Source: SYFY01 sp041752315 (GTDB lineage: Bacteria > Pseudomonadota > Gammaproteobacteria > Pseudomonadales > Azotimanducaceae). From it: a stretch of 64,000 nucleotides of DNA. Location: contig JBGSHJ010000057.1 of assembly GCA_041752315.1 (NCBI GenBank), forward strand, positions 62,001 through 126,000, in the 5' to 3' direction. Under the pieces are notes generated by a model. The model ran no database searches, was not told where the DNA came from, and saw nothing but the letters and a program-made list of their open reading frames with translations. Both the position numbers and the translations under genes were made by a program. This document shows, in pieces, positions 59,376-64,000 of the stretch (its first letter is position 1; every line of letters begins with the position of its first letter).

Positions 59376-60569
59376 GTGCAGGCACTGGCCGGTCTTCGCA
59401 TCCTGGACTTTACGCAGGTTCTGGCCGGCCCCTTTGCAACCCAGCAACTGGCTGGACTCGGTGCACAGGTCATCAAGGTCGAGACAATCGGCACCGGCGA
59501 CATGACCCGCGGCGGTTTGCTGAGAGACGAACATGGACAGACAGCGCCGTCGTTCACTACCTGCAATGTTGGCAAACACAGCATTGCCATCAACCTGAAA
59601 GATCCTCGCGGCGCGGAGATCATAAGGCGCCTGCTGCCAGGTTGCGACGTCCTGGTGGAGAACTTCAAACCGGGTGTCATGGGTCGATTGGGCTTTGGTT
59701 ATGACGTCGTGAGGGAATTGCGACCCGATATCATCTACTGCTCGATTTCCGGTTACGGACAAACCGGCCCGGCAGCGGAACAACCCGCGTTTGACGGCGC
59801 CATCCAGGCCGCTTCCGGAATGATGAGCATCACCGGCCATGCGGAGACAGGACCTGTTCGAACCGGCTTTTTTGCCGTGGACATGTCGACGGCACTGAAT
59901 GCCGCATTTGCCATCAGTGCCTCCCTGTTGCGTCGAGCGCGAACTGGCGAGGGGCAACGCCTGGACGTCTCCATGCTGGACACCGCCATGATGATGATCG
60001 CGCCGCAGATGTCTGCCTATCTGGCCAATGGCCTGCTGCCGGACCTCCTGGGAAATCGATCACCGACCCGTCAACCCACCGCCAACGTCTTCGCCACCGC
60101 CGACGGCCATATCCAGATCGCTGCACTCAGCGAACGGCATGTGCAGGGGCTGTTTGGCCTGCTTGGTCTGAAGGAGTTTGCGCAACGCTTCCCCGATGCC
60201 AGGTCCCGGATCGCCAACAATGCCGAGATCAGCGAAGCGTTGAACACCGCCCTGGCTGCTCGCACCACGGCCGCCTGGCAGGCGGCACTGATCGCCGCTG
60301 GCATTCCGGTGGCGCAGGTTCGTGGTCTTGATACAGTGGCCAGTGATGAACAACTCGCTACCCGTCTGTCGATCCAGAACGTGCCCGTCATCAACGAACA
60401 ATCACCCAGCGTCAGGACCGTGGTTGCAAGCCATATGGCGCTGACCGATGCGCCAACCGTGCAGGGCGCGGCTCCAGCGCTGGGGGAACACACTGATCAG
60501 ATCATGCAACTGGCTGGTTACGCCGCCGGCGAAATCGCTGCATTGCGCACCGAGGGTGTCATCGCCTGA
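59376..60569 (+). CDS. Family III CoA-transferase (CaiB/BaiF), second copy
   Basis: 397 residues from GTG 59376, 14 bp after terB. Seen are LAGLRILDFTQVLAGPFATQQLAGLGAQVIKVE, DVLVENFKPGVMGRLG and IYCSISGYGQTGPAAEQPAFDGAIQAASGMM. The catalytic aspartate is in FFAVDMSTALNAA. Compared with the first copy it is the more canonical family form. The substrate is unknown. Its TGA meets the oxidase stop in TGATCA. Confidence 0.9.
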   Translation: MQALAGLRILDFTQVLAGPFATQQLAGLGAQVIKVETIGTGDMTRGGLLRDEHGQTAPSFTTCNVGKHSIAINLKDPRGAEIIRRLLPGCDVLVENFKPGVMGRLGFGYDVVRELRPDIIYCSISGYGQTGPAAEQPAFDGAIQAASGMMSITGHAETGPVRTGFFAVDMSTALNAAFAISASLLRRARTGEGQRLDVSMLDTAMMMIAPQMSAYLANGLLPDLLGNRSPTRQPTANVFATADGHIQIAALSERHVQGLFGLLGLKEFAQRFPDARSRIANNAEISEALNTALAARTTAAWQAALIAAGIPVAQVRGLDTVASDEQLATRLSIQNVPVINEQSPSVRTVVASHMALTDAPTVQGAAPALGEHTDQIMQLAGYAAGEIAALRTEGVIA

Positions 60570-61676
60570 TCAGCGCTGAACAAATCGGCCAACGGACACT
60601 GCAGGCTCCGTATCCAACTGATTCATAATCGCGTCTGCAACCAGTTTGCCCACGGCGGGTGAAGTCTGGACACCAAACCCGCCAAATCCAGCCAGCCAGA
60701 AAAAACCCTCGGCCCTGGGATCAAATCCGATCACCGGACGGCGATCAGGGACAAACGTCCGCAAGCCTGCCCAGCGGTGCAGCAGCCGATCAACCCTGCA
60801 CGTCGTGAGGCGCTGGAAATTGTCGATCACCCCGGCAACATCGAGTTCTTCCGGCTGGGCATCGCAGGCTTCGCTCGGTGTCTCGTCCTCAGGGCAAAGC
60901 ATCAGTCCATTGCCTTCAGGCTTGAAGTACAGATCCTCTTTCAAGGTGTGGGTCACGGGCCATACCGACGTGGTTACCTCCGTCGGGATCAACACTGCCG
61001 TGCGACGCAGCGGTTGCAGTGGAATATCGTCCAGTCCGGCCAGCTGACCGATCATGGATGCCCACGCTCCGGCGGCGTTGATGACCACCCCCGCAGTACA
61101 GCGGGTATCGGTCTCGACGTGCCAGCGACCGCCGTCCTTCGACAAGGCACGAACTTCGGCATTGCAACGGATCTCGCCACCGGATTTGAGGAGCGTCCGG
61201 CGGTATCCCATCAGCAGGGCGTGCACATCGATCGAGTACCAATCCGGATCAAAGCAGGCCGACACTATCCGGTCCGGCCGCAGAACCGGTACCAGGGACC
61301 GCGCTTGCGCCACATCGATTTCACAAAGTCGCGGACACAATGGTTGCCAACGCTGCAGAAAGTGCACCATACGCAGTTCATCACCCGGCTCCGCGATCGT
61401 CAGCCCACCCCGCGCCTTCAGCAGAGGCACATCGGTGAAATCCGCTGCCGGGGAAAAAAAGAACTCGCGCCCGGCCGTGGTAAGCGCGCTGACGACCGGA
61501 TTTTCATATCCTTCGATATAAAGCGCCGCCGAACGTCCACTGCTGTGATATGCGGGCTGGGACTCCCGTTCCAGTAACAGCACGCGTTGGCGGCTGGCCA
61601 GAAAGCAGGCGGCGGCCAGTCCGGCAACACCGCCACCAATGACGATCACATCGTAGTCAGTCCGCTGCGCGCACAC
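60570..61676 (-). CDS. DadA-type FAD-dependent oxidoreductase
   Basis: 368 residues from GTG 61676. The Rossmann motif VIGGGVAGLAAACFLASRQRVLLLERE is at about 11-38. Also seen are SGRSAALYIEGY, VVINAAGAWASMIGQLAG and the C-terminal GFDPRAEGFFWLAGFGGFGVQTSPA. It is a glycine/D-amino-acid oxidase fold; the substrate amine is unknown. The GTG overlaps the end of the amidohydrolase by 20 bp, so the two are one operon. Confidence 0.88.
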   Translation of the reverse strand: MCAQRTDYDVIVIGGGVAGLAAACFLASRQRVLLLERESQPAYHSSGRSAALYIEGYENPVVSALTTAGREFFFSPAADFTDVPLLKARGGLTIAEPGDELRMVHFLQRWQPLCPRLCEIDVAQARSLVPVLRPDRIVSACFDPDWYSIDVHALLMGYRRTLLKSGGEIRCNAEVRALSKDGGRWHVETDTRCTAGVVINAAGAWASMIGQLAGLDDIPLQPLRRTAVLIPTEVTTSVWPVTHTLKEDLYFKPEGNGLMLCPEDETPSEACDAQPEELDVAGVIDNFQRLTTCRVDRLLHRWAGLRTFVPDRRPVIGFDPRAEGFFWLAGFGGFGVQTSPAVGKLVADAIMNQLDTEPAVSVGRFVQR

Positions 61677-64000
61677 CTAGCGCCTCCTGCGTGAACGCAA
61701 CGCCACCCTTGATCGTCAGCACGATGTCATCCAGCGCTGCGATGTCTGCCAGCGGATCCCCATCAACAACCACCAGATCTGCAACCTTGCCCACTTCGAT
61801 GCTGCCAAGATCGTTTTCGACATGGGCAGCCGCTGCCGATTGCCAGGTTGCTGCATGCAGAATCTGCGCCGGTGTCAGCCCGGCGCGCTCATAGAGCCTG
61901 AGTTCAGCGTGCAATCCGGCCGCATAGGGAACGAAGGGAGCGTCCGTTCCCGTCACCACAAGTGCATCCCTTTCCGTCAGCCTCTTGAGAAGCACACCAT
62001 TACCCATTGAACTGGACCGTGCTGCGTTCAGATTGGGGGCCAGTCGGGCGCGATAGGCAGCAGCAACTTCGTCACCATAAAAGCTGCTGAACTGCGGGGT
62101 AGCGAACAGATCTGCATCTTCCGCAGCAATCACTGCAAACCCCGGCAGCACCATGGTGGGCGTAATCCCCATGCCACTCGTGACAAGGAGCTCAACAACA
62201 TCCTGGTAGCTGCGGCCCAGCGCACTCACCTTCGGCGCGTATCCGCGCCTGCTGGTTCCACCGATGTGTTCAACATGATCTGCGCCATAGGCAACCGCCG
62301 GGTAGAGTTCATGGGAAGACACCGGGATACCCAGTTCCGCGTGGGCAAACGAAATGACCCGCTTCTGCCAGTGATCCGGCAGTCGGACGTAAGTCTTGAT
62401 GAAGTCATATTCCAGCTCTCGGGCACGTTGCAGCGCCCGTTCGAGATGGTCATCACCCGTGATCCCTTCAGCCATCGCGTAGAAAACACGATTGCCATCC
62501 GTCAGATAACCAGTGACATGAGTACGGGGTCCGGGCCGCATGCCGCTGTCCCAGGCTTCCTGACGTTCTTTCGCGATGAAGGGGTTGGATCCAGGATCGC
62601 GTACCGAGGTGATGCCCCATGCCAGCCAGGCACTCCCCTGTCGACCGCTGGTGTTTCCCATATGGGCATGCATCTCGAAAAGCCCTGGAATCACCGCGTG
62701 GGAAAGTGCGTCTACAACGCGTTCACTGCGCTCGCGACGTACAGGCTCGATGGCCTCGATGCGATGTCCGGCGATGACAATGTCGACATTCTCCCGGTAA
62801 CTCGCCAGCCGGCCGTCATAAACGCGGCCGGCTCTCAGTACCCAGCGTTCGGTAGCTTGTGCCGGTCGGTAAATGACTGGCGGTGTCACATCGGTCACCG
62901 CACCACTTTCAACTGCCATCATCTTGAGTCTGCTGCCAGAAGAAAACACCAGATGGCGACCATCTGCACTGAAAGCGGGCTGATCGGTCAGTTCGTCGGT
63001 TACCTGTACTGCTTTTTCTGCCGGCTGGTCGGCTGCATCGAGATCAAGCCTCCATAACAGGCCATCCTGAACATAATTCACGGAACGACCATCGGCTGCG
63101 AGTGATGCATCCAGCAGACTGCGATGCGCAACCGGCACCAGCGATCGTTCGGTGCCGTCGACAATGTCAAGCATGACAAGTTCATACACACCTTCACGGT
63201 AGCGACTGGAGTATGGGTGCAGCCGCGTGGTCAGCATGGTTCGATCCTCCGGCGACCAGCTCACCAGCTGCGGAGGCATGGGTCTGCCGACCTCGACAGT
63301 CGACCCACTCTCCAGATCAACGAGAATCAACTGACCTGCCAGCGGATTGCCGGGTACGTCGCGGAATACCGCGACGCGCTTCCCGTCGTGCGAGATGGCT
63401 GGAAAGGCCAGCGTATTCGCACCCGGAACATCGATCACCGCCTGCTCACCATCACTCAACCGGTACCTGACCAGTGACTGTCTGGCCTGCCGATCCGTTA
63501 CATAAAGCAGAGACTGCCCGTCCGGAAGGAATACCGGTGTCTGTTCGGCAGCCGCATCGTCAGTCAATCGCTGAAGATTTGCGTCAGCGGGCCGCCACAA
63601 CCAGACATCGCCAAGTGCCGTAAACGCGATCTGCCTTCCGTCATTGGCCACTGCGGGTGTAACCAGGCCCAGCGCAGGACGCTCGGTGGTCAAATCGTGG
63701 TCCCGACGCCTTTTGTGGTAGGGCGCGCGAAACAACGGCACAGAGGCGGCAAACCCGATACGCTCGCTCTCTCCGCTGGCAAACCGCAAACGTGACATGC
63801 CACCGTCTACCGCGTAGATCAACTCGCTGTCATCCAGCCAGGCGGCTCGAAACGGAAACACGTCGGCACCGGGCGGGGACAGCGAGGACACCTCGCCACT
63901 GCCGATGTTCACGCGTCGCAGGGTTGTTGCGGGCGAACCGTCCGGATCGCGGGACAGCACCTGGAAACTGATCGAGCCTCCATCCGGCGACCAGGCCAGG
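61657..64000 (-). CDS. TolB-like propeller-amidohydrolase fusion, 5' truncated
   Basis: The frame runs past the right edge: codons before the GTG at 63960 still read SPDGGSISF, a propeller repeat, so the start is missing. The first 390 visible residues are WD40/TolB-like repeats (FLPDGQSLLYVTDRQ, AISHDGKRVAVF, FSADGRHLVFSSG). About 390-767 form an amidohydrolase with the metal motif GLFEMHAHMG, a later VSSHELYPAV, HIGG and VTGTDAPFV. It is probably an exported cyclic-amide or dipeptide hydrolase. Confidence 0.88.
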   Translation of the reverse strand, partial: LAWSPDGGSISFQVLSRDPDGSPATTLRRVNIGSGEVSSLSPPGADVFPFRAAWLDDSELIYAVDGGMSRLRFASGESERIGFAASVPLFRAPYHKRRRDHDLTTERPALGLVTPAVANDGRQIAFTALGDVWLWRPADANLQRLTDDAAAEQTPVFLPDGQSLLYVTDRQARQSLVRYRLSDGEQAVIDVPGANTLAFPAISHDGKRVAVFRDVPGNPLAGQLILVDLESGSTVEVGRPMPPQLVSWSPEDRTMLTTRLHPYSSRYREGVYELVMLDIVDGTERSLVPVAHRSLLDASLAADGRSVNYVQDGLLWRLDLDAADQPAEKAVQVTDELTDQPAFSADGRHLVFSSGSRLKMMAVESGAVTDVTPPVIYRPAQATERWVLRAGRVYDGRLASYRENVDIVIAGHRIEAIEPVRRERSERVVDALSHAVIPGLFEMHAHMGNTSGRQGSAWLAWGITSVRDPGSNPFIAKERQEAWDSGMRPGPRTHVTGYLTDGNRVFYAMAEGITGDDHLERALQRARELEYDFIKTYVRLPDHWQKRVISFAHAELGIPVSSHELYPAVAYGADHVEHIGGTSRRGYAPKVSALGRSYQDVVELLVTSGMGITPTMVLPGFAVIAAEDADLFATPQFSSFYGDEVAAAYRARLAPNLNAARSSSMGNGVLLKRLTERDALVVTGTDAPFVPYAAGLHAELRLYERAGLTPAQILHAATWQSAAAAHVENDLGSIEVGKVADLVVVDGDPLADIAALDDIVLTIKGGVAFTQEALGVRAAD

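Noticed and set aside
1..64000. CRISPR arrays, tRNA/rRNA genes, insertion sequences, prophage
   Set aside because: No spaced direct repeats, no tRNA-like cloverleaf with CCA end, and no transposase or integrase was seen on either strand.

Overview
The window looks like chromosome of a free-living gammaproteobacterium with fairly high GC. The evidence is gene content and order. Blocks such as rluD-bamD-pilS-pilR, the minor pilin set, fkpB-lspA-ribF-murJ-rpsT-proB-obgE-rpmA-rplU-ispB, and ilvI-ilvN-ilvC-pssA-msrP-msrQ match, from memory, arrangements in Pseudomonas and relatives. Several differences (no ileS, no ispH, inverted pilus genes, unusual PilY1) argue against Pseudomonas itself. I saw no rRNA, tRNA, insertion sequence, prophage or CRISPR array.

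Layout. 1-6.5 kb: a partial secreted protein, then mostly single metabolic genes (PhzF, TrmO-like, SDR, VOC, a flavin-type PPOX protein, and a zinc-ribbon methyltransferase). 6.5-10.3 kb: lpxC away from the cell-division cluster with an AT-rich upstream region, an uncharacterised membrane protein and dusA. 10.3-14.9 kb, leftward: an hvfABC-type RiPP cluster (Cys-rich repeat precursor, DUF692 multinuclear iron oxidase, DUF2063 partner), then mlaA, then a PP2C phosphatase and STAS protein. 15-21.6 kb, leftward: hrpA, prfC, a hypothetical gene and rimI. 21.7-29.4 kb: aroG, then the branched-chain amino acid / phosphatidylserine / Msr block and a DUF4124 protein.

29.4-45 kb is an envelope and type IV pilus region. 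pgeF and rluD diverge from bamD-pilS-pilR-fimT. The minor pilin operon pilE-fimU-pilV-pilW-pilX-pilY1-pilY2 runs towards them. 45-53.5 kb is housekeeping (fkpB, lspA, ribF, murJ, rpsT, proB, obgE, rpmA, rplU, ispB). 53.5-57 kb holds an exported alpha/beta hydrolase translationally coupled to a two-gene ABC exporter. 57-64 kb is catabolic: two family III CoA-transferases, TerB, a PPOX protein, a DadA-like oxidase and a propeller-amidohydrolase cut by the right edge.

The most interesting system is the RiPP cluster at 12.8-14.97 kb. Its precursor carries seven cysteines in EGKCG/EGACG repeats, it has an ECF-like promoter and a leader hairpin, and it runs with 16 bp spacing into mlaA. Second is a PilY1 with a roughly 350-residue N-terminal stretch of adhesin-type repeats in front of its von Willebrand A domain.
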